Source of the DNA: Pseudomonas mediterranea CFBP 5447
GTDB taxonomy: Bacteria > Pseudomonadota > Gammaproteobacteria > Pseudomonadales > Pseudomonadaceae
Direction: 5' to 3'
Assembly: GCF_000774145.1 (NCBI RefSeq)
Contig: NZ_KN322982.1
Location: 62,001-126,000 of the forward strand
DNA length: 64,000 bases
Shown here one piece after another: positions 18,113 to 28,507 of this stretch; within the stretch, counting starts at the first letter, position 1, and every line of letters begins with the position of its first letter. The notes under the pieces were generated by a model. It had not been told where the DNA came from. It saw nothing but the letters and a program-made list of their open reading frames with translations, and made no database searches. A program made the translations under genes and the position numbers.

Positions 18113-18187
18113 AGCCACAAGCTGCGAGCCACAAGCTGCAAGCATGCGTTTATGTTTCTCTCTTGCAGCTTGAAGCTTGAAGCTTTC
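18113..18187. repeat. imperfect palindromic repeat of the AAGCTGCAAGC type
   Basis: Direct copies of GAGCCACAAGCTGC face CTTGCAGCTTGAAGCTTGAAGCTT, giving a long imperfect hairpin inside the his operon. It is unrelated to the two REP families found elsewhere in the window. Confidence 0.65.
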
Positions 18188-18443
18188 AACTGCTTTTTTC
18201 GAGTGCCCACAGGTCGCTTTCGATGCTTTCGAACCTTTCCTTAAGGTGCGCCTGCACGTCGAAAATCGCCCTGTTGTAATAGTGCGGAGCAATTTCGCGG
18301 GTAAACAGGTCAAGAATTTCCGCCGCCTCGAACGAACCCAGATCCAGTTCGAAACGCTCCTCCATGAACCGCTGGATCTTGCGGTTCGCCTCACTCTCCT
18401 GCTCGGGCGTGAGGGAGAGGATGGGCGGTTTCTTGCGTGCCAT
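18186..18443 (-). CDS. DUF2164 family protein
   Basis: This small 85-residue protein begins [39 protein letters not shown] and ends in HYYNRAIFDVQAHLKERFESIESDLWALE. It is predicted helical and acidic, and its function is unknown. Its ATG at 18443 shares one base with the hisH stop (TAATG), so it is translated with the his genes. The presence of a DUF2164 gene between hisH and hisA recurs in pseudomonads as far as I know. Confidence 0.85.
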   Translation of the reverse strand: MARKKPPILSLTPEQESEANRKIQRFMEERFELDLGSFEAAEILDLFTREIAPHYYNRAIFDVQAHLKERFESIESDLWALEKSS

Positions 18444-19081
18444 TACCAGCGGCCGTCCCACGCGGCGAAGTTCTGCAGCAATTGCAGGCCATGGGTGTGG
18501 CTCTTCTCGGGGTGAAACTGCACGGCGAATCGCGACCCATCGGCCAGGGCTGCGGCGAAATCGACGCCATAGTGACCGCTGCCCACCACCTGCCGCGCGT
18601 TGCCGGCCGCGATGTAGTAGCTGTGCACGAAGTAGAAGCGCGCCAGGTCCGGAATGTTGTGCCACAGCGGATGGTCCACCGCCTGCTTCACTTCGTTCCA
18701 GCCCATGTGCGGGACTTTCAGGTGTTCGGCGTCTTCATGCAGATCCTTGCCGAAGAACTTCACCTGGCCCGGGAACATGCCGATGCAATCGACACCGCTG
18801 TTCTCTTCGCTGCGCTCGAGCAGAGCCTGCATGCCCACGCAGATGCCGAGGAACGGACGATCCTGGCTGACTTCGTGGACCAGCGAGTCGAAGCCCAGGC
18901 GACGGATCTCGGCCATGCAGTCGCGAATCGCACCGACACCAGGGAATACCACCCGGTCGGCTTCGCGAATCACGTCGGCATCGCTGGTGATCAGAACCTT
19001 GCCGGCGCCCACATGCTCGAGGGCCTTGGCCACCGAGTGCAGGTTGCCCATACCGTAGTCGATAACCGCAACCGTCTGCAT
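18443..19081 (-). CDS. hisH: imidazole glycerol phosphate synthase glutaminase subunit HisH
   Basis: HisH is the class I glutamine amidotransferase that supplies ammonia to HisF. The 212 residues show the triad: the nucleophile cysteine in [18 protein letters not shown] near residue 80, and the C-terminal histidine and glutamate in [15 protein letters not shown]. The N terminus [21 protein letters not shown] is the oxyanion region. TAATG junctions link it to hisB upstream and DUF2164 downstream. Confidence 0.98.
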   Translation of the reverse strand: MQTVAVIDYGMGNLHSVAKALEHVGAGKVLITSDADVIREADRVVFPGVGAIRDCMAEIRRLGFDSLVHEVSQDRPFLGICVGMQALLERSEENSGVDCIGMFPGQVKFFGKDLHEDAEHLKVPHMGWNEVKQAVDHPLWHNIPDLARFYFVHSYYIAAGNARQVVGSGHYGVDFAAALADGSRFAVQFHPEKSHTHGLQLLQNFAAWDGRW

Positions 19082-19674
19082 TACAGGACGCCCTTGGTGG
19101 AAGGCATCTGCCCGGCCATGCGGTCATCGAGCTCCACGGCCATGCGCAAGGCGCGGCCGAAAGCCTTGAACACGGTTTCGATCTGGTGGTGGGTGTTGTG
19201 CCCGCGCAGGTTGTCGATGTGCAGGGTCACGTTGGCGTGGTTGACGAAGCCCTGGAAGAACTCCTGGAACAGGTCGACGTCGAAGCCGCCGACGGTGGCG
19301 CGGGTGTATGGCACATGCATCTGCAGGCCCGGACGACCGGAGAAGTCGATGACCACCCGCGACAGCGCTTCATCGAGCGGCACATAGGCATGGCCGTAGC
19401 GACGGATGCCCTTCTTGTCGCCGATGGCCTGGGTGAAGGCCTGCCCCAGGGTGATGCCGACATCCTCCACCGTGTGGTGGTCGTCGATATGCAGGTCACC
19501 CTTGCTGACGATGTCCAGGTCGATCAGCCCATGACGGGCGATCTGGTCCAGCATGTGCTCGAGAAAAGGCACGCCGATATCAAACCGGGCCTTTCCGGTG
19601 CCATCCAGGTTGATCGAGGCTTTGATCTGGGTTTCCAGAGTGTCGCGCTCGACAGACGCCTTACGTTCGGCCAT
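19081..19674 (-). CDS. hisB: imidazoleglycerol-phosphate dehydratase HisB
   Basis: HisB removes water from IGP to give imidazole acetol phosphate. The 197-residue monofunctional form lacks the phosphatase domain of the E. coli protein. It contains [13 protein letters not shown], the metal ligands [15 protein letters not shown], and [17 protein letters not shown] chose ATG 19674; a GTG one codon upstream is also possible (GTGATG), and the SD GGAG favours the ATG. It is the first gene of the leftward his operon. Confidence 0.97.
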   Translation of the reverse strand: MAERKASVERDTLETQIKASINLDGTGKARFDIGVPFLEHMLDQIARHGLIDLDIVSKGDLHIDDHHTVEDVGITLGQAFTQAIGDKKGIRRYGHAYVPLDEALSRVVIDFSGRPGLQMHVPYTRATVGGFDVDLFQEFFQGFVNHANVTLHIDNLRGHNTHHQIETVFKAFGRALRMAVELDDRMAGQMPSTKGVL

Positions 19675-19830
19675 CACCAGCTCCGCAAAATCATTGGGCG
19701 AAAAAGGCAGCCATTATAGGGGCGCGAGCGACAAACAGAAACACGAACGGTGAGATGACTGACGGGCTGGATGCCGCGTCGCTGGGGTAGACATGTCCAT
19801 ACAAGCAAATGGACACACCCAAAAAACAAT

Positions 19831-19920
19831 GTGGGAGCGAGCCTGCTCGCGATAGCAGAGGGTCAGCCGACTAAGATGTCGACTGACACTGCCTCATCGC
19901 GAGCAGGCTCGCTCCCACAA
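19831..19920. repeat. BIME: two inverted REP elements
   Basis: Inverted copies of the common REP core flank a spacer containing its own small dyad (GTCAGCCGAC and GTCGACTGAC). It lies between the his operon promoter region and the 3' end of the transporter gene. Confidence 0.9.
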
Positions 19921-19944
19921 GGAACGCAGCGTTTGTTTCAACTA

Positions 19945-21606
19945 TCAGTGAAACAACACCGCCGTCTTCTGCAGGGTCACCCACACACCCCACGCCAACG
20001 GAATGCCCACCACCAGCCAGGCGGCGACTGCCAGGAGCTTGGTGCCCGGTGCGGCTTTCCACTCCAGGGAAGTGGTGCTGTCGGCGCCCTTGTCATGACC
20101 CAGCGCCTGTTCGGCGGCCAGTTCGGCGTCGGTCATGAAGTATTTGTCGGCGACCGGGCGAACCATCAGGTTGCACAGGAAGCCCAGCACCAGCAGGCCT
20201 GCAAGGATATACAGGGTGATGTCATAGGCCGCGGCGCGTTCAACGCCGATGCTCAGCTGATATTCACGCAGGTAGTTCACCAGCACCGGACCCAGCACGC
20301 CGGCCGCAGCCCAGGCAGTCAACAAGCGACCGTGGATCGCGCCGACCATTTGCGTACCGAACAGGTCCGCCAGGTAGGCCGGCACAGTGGCGAAACCGCC
20401 GCCGTACATCGACAGGATGATGCAGAACGCCGCCACGAACAGCGCGATGCTGCCCAGGTGACCGAGGTTCGGGATCAGCGAGTACAGGGCGACACCCAGG
20501 GCGAAGAACACGAAGTAGGTGTTCTTGCGGCCCAGGTAATCCGAGAAGGACGCCCAGAAGAAGCGCCCGCCGATGTTGAACAGGCTCAGCAGACCGGTGA
20601 AGCCCGCGGCGATGGCGGCGATCTGGGCCAGTTGCGTGGCATCCAGTTGACCGAAAGGCAGGTCGTTGCCGAGCAATTTACCGCCGAACACTTCCTGCAG
20701 CAGTGGCGAAGCCATGCCCAGGATGCCGATACCGGCGGATACGTTCAGGCACAGCACCAGCCATACCAGGCGGAACTGCGGGGTTTTCCAGGCAACGTTC
20801 ACGTGAACGTGGCGATGGGTGATCATCGCGTTCGCGGCTTTCTTCGGCGCCGGAGTCCAGCCTTCAGGCTTCCAGCCGGTCGGTGGCACGCGGTACGACA
20901 AGGCACCACCGATCATGAACACGAAGTAGATCGCGGCCATGACCAGGAAGCTCTGCCAGACGCCCACGCCGGTCGGCGAAGCGAAATGGTTCATCAGCGC
21001 TGCGGCCAGCGGAGCACCGACCATCGCACCGCCACCAAAGCCCATGATCGCCATGCCAGTCGCCATGCCGCGCTTGTCCGGGAACCATTTGATCAGGGTG
21101 GACACCGGGGAGATGTAGCCCAGCCCCAGGCCGATACCGCCGATCACGCCGGAACCAACCCACATCAGCCAGATCTGGTGGGTATAGATACCCAGCGCGG
21201 AAATCAGCAGGCCACCGCACCAGCACAAGGCCGATACGACACCGGCCTTGCGTGGCCCGGCGTGTTCCAGCCAGCCGCCCCAGATGGCTGCCGAGCAACC
21301 CAGGAAGATGAAGAACAGGGTGTAGATCCAGCCGAGCATCGAGATCGGCCAGTCGCATTGGGATGAAAAGACTTGCGAGATGAAGCTCATGTCCGGTGCG
21401 CAAGCCACCGGCTTGGTGATGCCCAAGGCCTTGGACAGCGGCAACCAGAACACCGAGAAGCCGTAGGCCATGCCGATGCAGAGGTGAATGGCCAGCGCGG
21501 CCGGTGGAACCAGCCACCGGTTGAAACCGGACTTGGCGATGATACGTTCCTTGGAGAGGAACGCAGGCTGGTCGGCAACGCCGCCGGCCGTGATGCTCGT
21601 GCTCAT
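19945..21606 (-). CDS. OFA-family major facilitator transporter
   Basis: The 553 residues contain 12 predicted membrane segments. The N-terminal half starts FNRWLVPPAALAIHLCIGMAYGFSVFWLPL, the typical opening of the oxalate/formate antiporter family, and GWIYTLFFIFLGCSAAIWGGWLEHAGPRKAG is the MFS loop 2-3 signature. The second half has FFWASFSDYLGRKNTY. A hydrophobic helix at the extreme C terminus follows a soluble linker. Carboxylates are the usual substrates of the family, but the ligand cannot be read from the sequence. The ATG at 21606 gives the MSTSITAGG start. Confidence 0.87.
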   Translation of the reverse strand: MSTSITAGGVADQPAFLSKERIIAKSGFNRWLVPPAALAIHLCIGMAYGFSVFWLPLSKALGITKPVACAPDMSFISQVFSSQCDWPISMLGWIYTLFFIFLGCSAAIWGGWLEHAGPRKAGVVSALCWCGGLLISALGIYTHQIWLMWVGSGVIGGIGLGLGYISPVSTLIKWFPDKRGMATGMAIMGFGGGAMVGAPLAAALMNHFASPTGVGVWQSFLVMAAIYFVFMIGGALSYRVPPTGWKPEGWTPAPKKAANAMITHRHVHVNVAWKTPQFRLVWLVLCLNVSAGIGILGMASPLLQEVFGGKLLGNDLPFGQLDATQLAQIAAIAAGFTGLLSLFNIGGRFFWASFSDYLGRKNTYFVFFALGVALYSLIPNLGHLGSIALFVAAFCIILSMYGGGFATVPAYLADLFGTQMVGAIHGRLLTAWAAAGVLGPVLVNYLREYQLSIGVERAAAYDITLYILAGLLVLGFLCNLMVRPVADKYFMTDAELAAEQALGHDKGADSTTSLEWKAAPGTKLLAVAAWLVVGIPLAWGVWVTLQKTAVLFH

Positions 21607-21867
21607 TGTGTATCCCCCAATTGTTAGAATGGTCCGCCAGCCACGCATCACCCTCAGCCTTATTTGCACGCAGGCGCGACTGTATTTTCTGGTGAAGCTT
21701 CCCGTCGGTGTGACATCAAGTCGCAGAAGGACGGGCGAACGGGTAAAGGTTACCATTTGCTCGTGACAGAAAAACCAAAGTGACATCACCTTTTTCATGT
21801 CATCTGTCTTATCGCGCCCCTGTTTGCTTTCTGTAGGGCGAAAGTCATTTATTTTTCAGGAGCTTCC

Positions 21868-22266
21868 ATGCCCATTGTCGTCGAGCAGCTGATTGAAGCC
21901 ACCGGCCAGGATCGGCAGGACCTGCACAAGATCTACCAGGACGCCCCGCCCTGGCTGCTCGAGCCGTTCAGCGATGCCACTCGGTTGATCCAGGCTTACC
22001 TGCAGGATGGCTCATTGATCGCAGCACGCTTCAACGATCGACTGCTCGGCGCCGCACGCCTGCAACGGCACCAGAACGTCTGGCACTTGTCTCAGATGTG
22101 CGTACGAAGCCTGACCCGTCGTCGTGGCGTAGCAGAGCGACTGGTCGGCGAAGCACAGCGGATGGCCCGGCAAGAGGGCGCCGAGTTGCGGCTACTGGCC
22201 CCTGCCGGACATCTGATGGCCCAGGCTCTGGCAGCCAAGTTGAAGTTGGCGCTGGACGAAGGTTGA
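21868..22266 (+). CDS. GNAT-fold protein of the PanZ (PanM) family
   Basis: PanZ in E. coli binds acetyl-CoA, triggers maturation of aspartate decarboxylase PanD and restrains coenzyme A synthesis. The 132 residues here look like this short GNAT family: MPIVVEQLIEATGQDRQDLHKIYQDAP, RLLGAARL, then VWHLSQMCVRSLTRRRGVAERLVGEA, which contains the acetyl-CoA binding RRRGV loop. A GGAG box precedes the ATG. The N-acetyltransferase alternative cannot be excluded. Confidence 0.7.
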   Translation: MPIVVEQLIEATGQDRQDLHKIYQDAPPWLLEPFSDATRLIQAYLQDGSLIAARFNDRLLGAARLQRHQNVWHLSQMCVRSLTRRRGVAERLVGEAQRMARQEGAELRLLAPAGHLMAQALAAKLKLALDEG

Positions 22267-22359
22267 GCGCCACGGAAAAACGATCGCCCCAACGCACCAG
22301 CAATCCACGGCGTTATACTCGCAGGCCAAATTCTGAACTCAACCTACAAGGACTCGCCC

Positions 22360-24581
22360 ATGAAAGCGTTCGGCAAAATCCTGGGTCTGGTACTTCTCGG
22401 GCTGTTGCTGATCATTGTGGCCTTGGGCTTTGCCCTGACCCACCTCTTCGATCCCAACGACTATAAGGAAGAGATCCGCCAGATAGCCCGCGACAAGGCT
22501 CACATTGAGCTGACCCTCAATGGCGACATCGGCTGGAGCCTGTTCCCATGGTTGGGCCTGGAACTGCACGAAGCCAGCGTCGCTACGCTGGCCAACCCGA
22601 CACAACCTTTTGCCGACCTGCAGATGCTCGGTCTTTCGGTGCGGGTGATGCCGCTGCTGCGCCGGGAAGTACAGATGAGCGACGTGCGGGTCGAAGGCCT
22701 GAACCTGCGCCTCAACCGTGACAAGAACGGCCACGGCAACTGGGAAGACATCGGCAAGCCCCCCGCATCCACCACCACAGCGAGCACGCCGGCACCGGCC
22801 GAGCAACCTGCTCCGCCCGCCAGTACCCCGGCGGAAAAACCAGCCCAGCCGACCCGCCTGGACATCGACAGCCTGACCGTGAACAACGCCCGGGTCGAAT
22901 ACACCGACGAGCAGACCGGCAAGCAGTTCAGCGCCGAAAGTATCCAACTGAGCACAGGTCCGGTCCACGACTCCACCAACATCCCGGTCAAGCTGACCGC
23001 CTTCCTGTCCAGCAGCCAGCCAGCCGTGCGCGTGCGGACCGAGGTCACCGGCGAACTGCGTTTCGAACGCGCCTTGCAGCGCTACAAGTTCGAAGACCTG
23101 AAGCTGTCCGGCGAAGTCACTGGCGATCCACTACAGGGCAAGATCCTGAATTTCAATGCCCAGGGTCAGCTGTTCCTGGACAGGGCCGCGAACGTTGCCG
23201 AATGGACCGGTATCAAACTGTCCCTGAACCAGTTGCGCGCCCTGGGCGAGCTGAAGGTCAACGACCTCGACAAGACCCCGCAGTTGAACGGCGGCGTATC
23301 GATCGCCCAATTCGACCTGGCCAACTTCGTCGACAGCATCGGCCAGAAACTGCCGGCCATGGGCGAAGGCAGCCTGACCAAGGTCGAACTGGTCAGCCGC
23401 ATCGCCGGTACACCCACCAGCGTCGAATTCAACAATATCAATCTGAAGGTCGACGACAGCAGCTTCAGCGGCCGTATCGCCGTGGAAGACTTCGCCAGGC
23501 AGTCCCTGCGCGCGCAGCTCAAGGCCGACACGTTCAACGTTGATCGCTACCTGCCGCCAAAGTCCGCCGAGACCAACAGCGCCAAGGCCGCCCGCGAGGA
23601 GGAAGTCAGCAACACCGAGGCCAGCGCCATGGCCGGCGCCGGCACCACGCCATTGCCGAACGCCCCGACCCAGGGCGCCTGGAGCAACGACCGGCTCTTT
23701 CCGGTGGAGCGCCTGAGCAAACTGGACCTCGATGCCGACCTGACTTTCGGCCAACTGACCCTCGACAAGCTGCCGATCCAGGATGCGGCCCTCAAAGCCA
23801 TCGGCCAGGGCGGCCTGCTGACCCTGGAGAACCTGCGGGGCGATCTGTTCAACGGTAACTTCGAAGCCAAGGGCACGCTGGATGTACGCCAGCCCACGCC
23901 ACAGCTGAGCCTGCAAACCCGGATCAACCGGGTACCGGCCGAGAAAATCATCGAGAGCCAGGGCAAGAATCCGCCGGTCAAAGGGCTGGTGACGCTCAAC
24001 AGTGCCGTGACTGCCAGCGGCAACAGCCAGAAAGCCTTGATCGAGAGCCTCAACGGTAACGCCGGATTCGTCATCAACGACGGCGTGCTGCTCAACGCCA
24101 ACCTCGAACAGCAACTGTGCAAGGGTATCGCCCTGCTGAACCGCAAGAGCCTCAGCGGCGAACCTCGGGGCAAGGACACGCCGTTCCAGCAACTCGACGG
24201 CAACCTGACCTTCCACAACGGCGTGGCCAGTAACCCGGACCTGAAAGTCCGCATCCCCGGCATGACCGTCAACGGCAACGGTGACATCGACCTGCGCGTC
24301 CTTGGCATGGATTACCGCGTCGGCGTCATCGTCGAAGGTGACAAGAGCGACATGCCCGACCCGGCCTGCCAGGTCAACGAACGCTACGTCGATGTCGAAT
24401 GGCCGCTGCGCTGCCGTGGCCCGCTGGAGCTCGGCGCCAAGGCGTGCCGCCTGGACAATGACGGGCTGGGCAAGGTCGCGGCAAAACTGGCCGGCGACCG
24501 TCTCGGCGACAAGATCGACGAGAAGCTCGGCGACAAGGTCAGCCCCGAGTTGAAGGACGCGCTCAAGGGGTTGTTCAAGCG

Positions 24582-24585
<4 letters not shown>
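22360..24585 (+). CDS. AsmA family protein
   Basis: AsmA-like proteins are inner-membrane anchored, extend into the periplasm and are thought to move phospholipids to the outer membrane. The 741 residues have an N-terminal membrane helix (about 7-30, LGLVLLGLLLIIVALGFALTH), the AsmA N-terminal domain with IELTLNGDIGWSLFPWLGLEL, a low-complexity T/A/P linker (about 128-165), a long beta-helical middle, and the C-terminal AsmA_2 region with DGVLLNANLEQQLCKGIALLN. Two cysteine pairs are near the C terminus. The stop overlaps mutY by 4 bp, forming asmA-mutY-yggX. Confidence 0.92.
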
Positions 24586-25645
<1,060 letters not shown>

Positions 25646-25649
<4 letters not shown>

Positions 25650-25918
25650 CCCGCACCATCATGTGCCGTAAATACAAAGAAGAACTGCCCGCCCTGGAAC
25701 GGCCCCCCTTCCCAGGCTCCATCGGCCAAGACATCTACGACAACGTCTCGGCCAAGGCCTGGGGCGACTGGCAGAAACACCAGACCCTGCTGATCAACGA
25801 AAAACGCCTGAACATGATGAACGCCGACGACCGAAAATACCTCCAGGGCGAAATGGCGAAGTTCTTTTCCGGCGAAGAATACGCCAAGGCCGAAGGCTAC
25901 GTGCCGCCGTCCGAATAA
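25646..25918 (+). CDS. yggX: oxidative damage protection protein YggX
   Basis: YggX is a small cytoplasmic protein linked to Fe(II) trafficking and protection of Fe-S clusters. The 90 residues start [24 protein letters not shown] and include QHIYDN-like [32 protein letters not shown], which are conserved. The single cysteine at residue 7 is the reactive one in the family. It overlaps the end of mutY by 4 bp, as in E. coli. Confidence 0.97.
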
Positions 25919-25981
25919 GCTGTCCGGACCGAGGGCGAATCGTAAGCGACGGTAATAATTAAATATTTTTTGAAAACTTGC

Positions 25982-26010
25982 TTGACGCCCCCCTGAAAAA
26001 CCCGTTTAAT
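25982..26010 (+). promoter_or_regulatory. sigma-70 promoter of tRNA-Phe
   Basis: TTGACG and TTTAAT are separated by 17 bp, and the GC-rich discriminator GCGCCCC follows, as expected for a stringently controlled stable RNA gene. The predicted start is a few bases before the tRNA. Confidence 0.8.
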
Positions 26011-26020
26011 GCGCCCCGTT

Positions 26021-26096
26021 GCCCAGATAGCTCAGTCGGTAGAGCAGGGGATTGAAAATCCCCGTGTCGGCGGTTCGATTCCGTCTCTGGGCACCA
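26021..26096 (+). tRNA. tRNA-Phe (anticodon GAA)
   Basis: The 76-nt cloverleaf has acceptor arm GCCCAGA/TCTGGGC, D-loop AGCTCAGTCGGTAGAGC, anticodon stem GGGGA-TTGAAAA-TCCCC with anticodon GAA, T-arm GGCGGTTCGATTCCGTC, and an encoded CCA end. Confidence 0.97.
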
Positions 26097-26106
26097 AATA
26101 CCGAAA

Positions 26107-26137
26107 ACCCCGATCAAGAAATTGATCGGGGTTTTTT
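26107..26137 (+). terminator. terminator of tRNA-Phe
   Basis: The stem CCCCGATCAA/TTGATCGGGG closes on GAAA-type loop bases and is followed by TTTTTT. The 26138-26294 stretch after it holds nothing I can recognise. Confidence 0.9.
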
Positions 26138-26294
26138 ATTGCCTGGTGTTTTATCAGCGAAACAGTCTGATGGCAGAAGCCTGACCATGTGAGCGACGCA
26201 AGGGATTTCATGTTTCGCCGCGCGTGCTCGTCTCTTCAGAGACTGCTCAATCTGACCAGTATCTTTCCAAAACCCTGGCGACAGGGGTAGCAGA

Positions 26295-27275
26295 TCAACG
26301 TCCGGAAGGAATCTGTCTCCCAGGCCAAACCAGGGCGGGAATCGCGCGGATGTAGATCAATTCACTGACCAGTTCCACCAGGGTCTGAGTGATGACCGCA
26401 GCCGCTGCAAGCCCTCTGATCTCTTCCGGCAGGGCCAGCGCCAGGGGGAGCACCACCAGTGAATTACGTGTGGCACTGCTGAACGCCACCGATCTGGCCG
26501 TTGTCGCGGGCAACTTGAAAAGCCGGGCCACCCAGGCCCCCAGCAGCGGTGCCAGGAACATGAAGCCGACATAAACGGGGATGACCGGCAGTAACTTATC
26601 CACATCCCTAACAACCCATTCGATCTGCGAAGCGATTACCACGACCAAGACAGCGGCCATGACGGGAACGGGCATCCAGGCCCAGGCGTTGTGCCACCTT
26701 TCTATGAAAGGGGATTTCTTTATCCCGGCAACGGTGGCTATCGCCAGCACCATCGGCAAAACAATCAGCACCACAAAGGCCTCGACGAATGGGCCGATAG
26801 AGATCACACCAGCTGAATCGCCACTGAACATAAAGGCCAGGTACAGGGGTAACAGCACAAGTTGCAGAAGCAGCAGTACCGGTGTGGCTGCCAGAGTCAG
26901 TTTGGAATCACCCTTGCCGATATGAGTGAATACCACGACGTAATCGATGCACGGCGTGAGCAGAACCAGTAGGGCGCCGACAAGGATCGCCGGGTGATGG
27001 GTGAGTCCCCTGGTCAGCGCCCAGACCAGCAACGGAATGACGAGGAAGTTTGCCACCAGAAGGGCCAGCATGAAGCGCCTGTTGCCGAGCCCTTTGCGCA
27101 GATCGAGAAACGGGATCTGCAGAAACATGGCGTACATGAGCACCGCGATGACGGGAGTCACCAGCGCACTCAGGGCCTGGGAAGCAGCAGGCGCGACAAG
27201 GCCGGCGATGGCCGCGACGATGACAGCACCGAAGTAGATCGAAATCTGGTGCCGTTCCAACCGCTCTTTGTTCAA
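26295..27275 (-). CDS. ACR3/bile-acid-sodium-symporter superfamily transporter (arsenic resistance type)
   Basis: The 326 residues form about ten membrane segments. The conserved cysteine-proline motif LLTPCIDYVVVFTHIGKGD lies in the fourth segment, as in arsenite efflux proteins of the ACR3 type, and FSSATRNSLVVLPLALALPEE is the other conserved helix. Arsenite export is the family expectation. No arsR or arsC is beside it, so the substrate remains uncertain. The ATG at 27275 has an upstream partner in no operon. Confidence 0.75.
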   Translation of the reverse strand: MNKERLERHQISIYFGAVIVAAIAGLVAPAASQALSALVTPVIAVLMYAMFLQIPFLDLRKGLGNRRFMLALLVANFLVIPLLVWALTRGLTHHPAILVGALLVLLTPCIDYVVVFTHIGKGDSKLTLAATPVLLLLQLVLLPLYLAFMFSGDSAGVISIGPFVEAFVVLIVLPMVLAIATVAGIKKSPFIERWHNAWAWMPVPVMAAVLVVVIASQIEWVVRDVDKLLPVIPVYVGFMFLAPLLGAWVARLFKLPATTARSVAFSSATRNSLVVLPLALALPEEIRGLAAAAVITQTLVELVSELIYIRAIPALVWPGRQIPSGR

Positions 27276-27466
27276 ACTATGTCCTTATGACTCGTGAGTT
27301 TCTTCGGCTGGCAACCTGAACCCGGATTCAAAGTGCCCGCATCTTACCTCACCCCGACCCGTACCCACGCCGCATCATGCAACTGGCGCGAGGTCCCGGC
27401 CCTTTCGCCGCGTCTGCGACTCGGCTACATTCGACTCCCACTTGCCCTCCCGACAAACGAGCCGAC

Positions 27467-27796
27467 ATGGACATCACAGACCTTCCCTTTGGCACCACCG
27501 ACTGGTCAACCATCGAACCCACCGAACACAAAGGCATCACCGGCACAGCGTATTGGCGGACACGGCAATTCGGAAACATCCGGGTGCGGATGGTGGAATA
27601 TACGGCGGGGTATCTGGCTGACCACTGGTGCACCAAGGGGCACATCCTGCTTTGTCTGAAAGGCGAGCTGAACACCGAACTGGAGGATGGACGGCACTTC
27701 GTGCTCAAGCCTGGCATGAGCTACCAGGTGGCTGACCAGGCCGAGCCCCACCGCTCTTCGACATCCCAGGGTGCCACCCTGTTCGTGGTGGATTGA
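27467..27796 (+). CDS. DHCW-motif cupin fold protein
   Basis: The 109-residue single cupin domain starts MDITDLPFGTTDWSTIEPTEH. It contains the name-giving segment YLADHWCTKGHILLCLKGE with Asp-His-Trp-Cys and the second cupin motif FVLKPGMSYQVADQAEPH. The histidines should bind a metal. No biochemical role is known to me. The ATG at 27467 gives the family length; earlier in-frame starts would add an unconserved extension. Confidence 0.85.
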   Translation: MDITDLPFGTTDWSTIEPTEHKGITGTAYWRTRQFGNIRVRMVEYTAGYLADHWCTKGHILLCLKGELNTELEDGRHFVLKPGMSYQVADQAEPHRSSTSQGATLFVVD

Positions 27797-27861
27797 GGTT
27801 CGAAGCATTGGCCTTGAGGCTGTAGGATATACAGCCTTAACTCACGTCAGGAATCCGGCCC

Positions 27862-28266
27862 ATGGCATCGGCAAACAAACAGCAGAAACGTAACCAGCGC
27901 GCCAAGGCGAAAGCCAAGCAGAACCGCGTTCAACGTGCCGCTGCGCCGAATGACTTCCTGGACCCGAACGATGAGCGCATCGATCTGGAAACGGTGGATC
28001 TGTCCGATCTGTTCAACCAGATGCGCACCGCTGAAAAAGTCAGCCAGCAGGCCATGTGCGCGGCCTTCCTCGGCCATCCACTGCTAGCACTGGTGCTGGA
28101 GCAGGAAGGCGAAGAAGAAGCCACGGACTTCATCTTTACCGCCTTGATCGAATATCGTCGCCTGACCATGGGGGTCGACGAGCAAACCGCGCTGGACTGG
28201 GTCGAAAGCCCTCAATTCCAGGCCGATTACGTCGCGGCATCCCGGCAGTTGACGCAAGGCGCCTGA
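27862..28266 (+). CDS. small hypothetical protein, basic N terminus (paralogue of 29708-30154)
   Basis: The 134-residue protein opens with a strongly basic stretch, MASANKQQKRNQRAKAKAKQ, followed by an acidic helical body (LDLFNQMRTAEKVSQQ-like, then FIFTALIEYRRLTMGVDEQTALDWVESPQFQADY). The gene at 29708 has the same design, including MAS-NKQQKR at the start and a DWV/RWL-SP-F segment near the end. I do not know the function; the basic tail suggests nucleic acid or ribosome contact. Confidence 0.75.
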   Translation: MASANKQQKRNQRAKAKAKQNRVQRAAAPNDFLDPNDERIDLETVDLSDLFNQMRTAEKVSQQAMCAAFLGHPLLALVLEQEGEEEATDFIFTALIEYRRLTMGVDEQTALDWVESPQFQADYVAASRQLTQGA

Positions 28267-28507
28267 TTAATTTCGCGATTCCCGCGGCTGCTCGATCACT
28301 GGGCAGCCTGCGTCAGAATTTTCCGCACACCGACATTTTATTCGGACAGCGCCTACAGGTCCTGACGCAACTGACATAACCCCGCCTCAAACCGATCCTG
28401 CATGAATCCGTCGCTTTTCATCCAGGCCAATCAGCCTCGTCTGGCATCATCAAAATACCGATTGGAGCATCCTTTTCTGGACCGCCCACCACTTCGCCTG
28501 ATACTCG

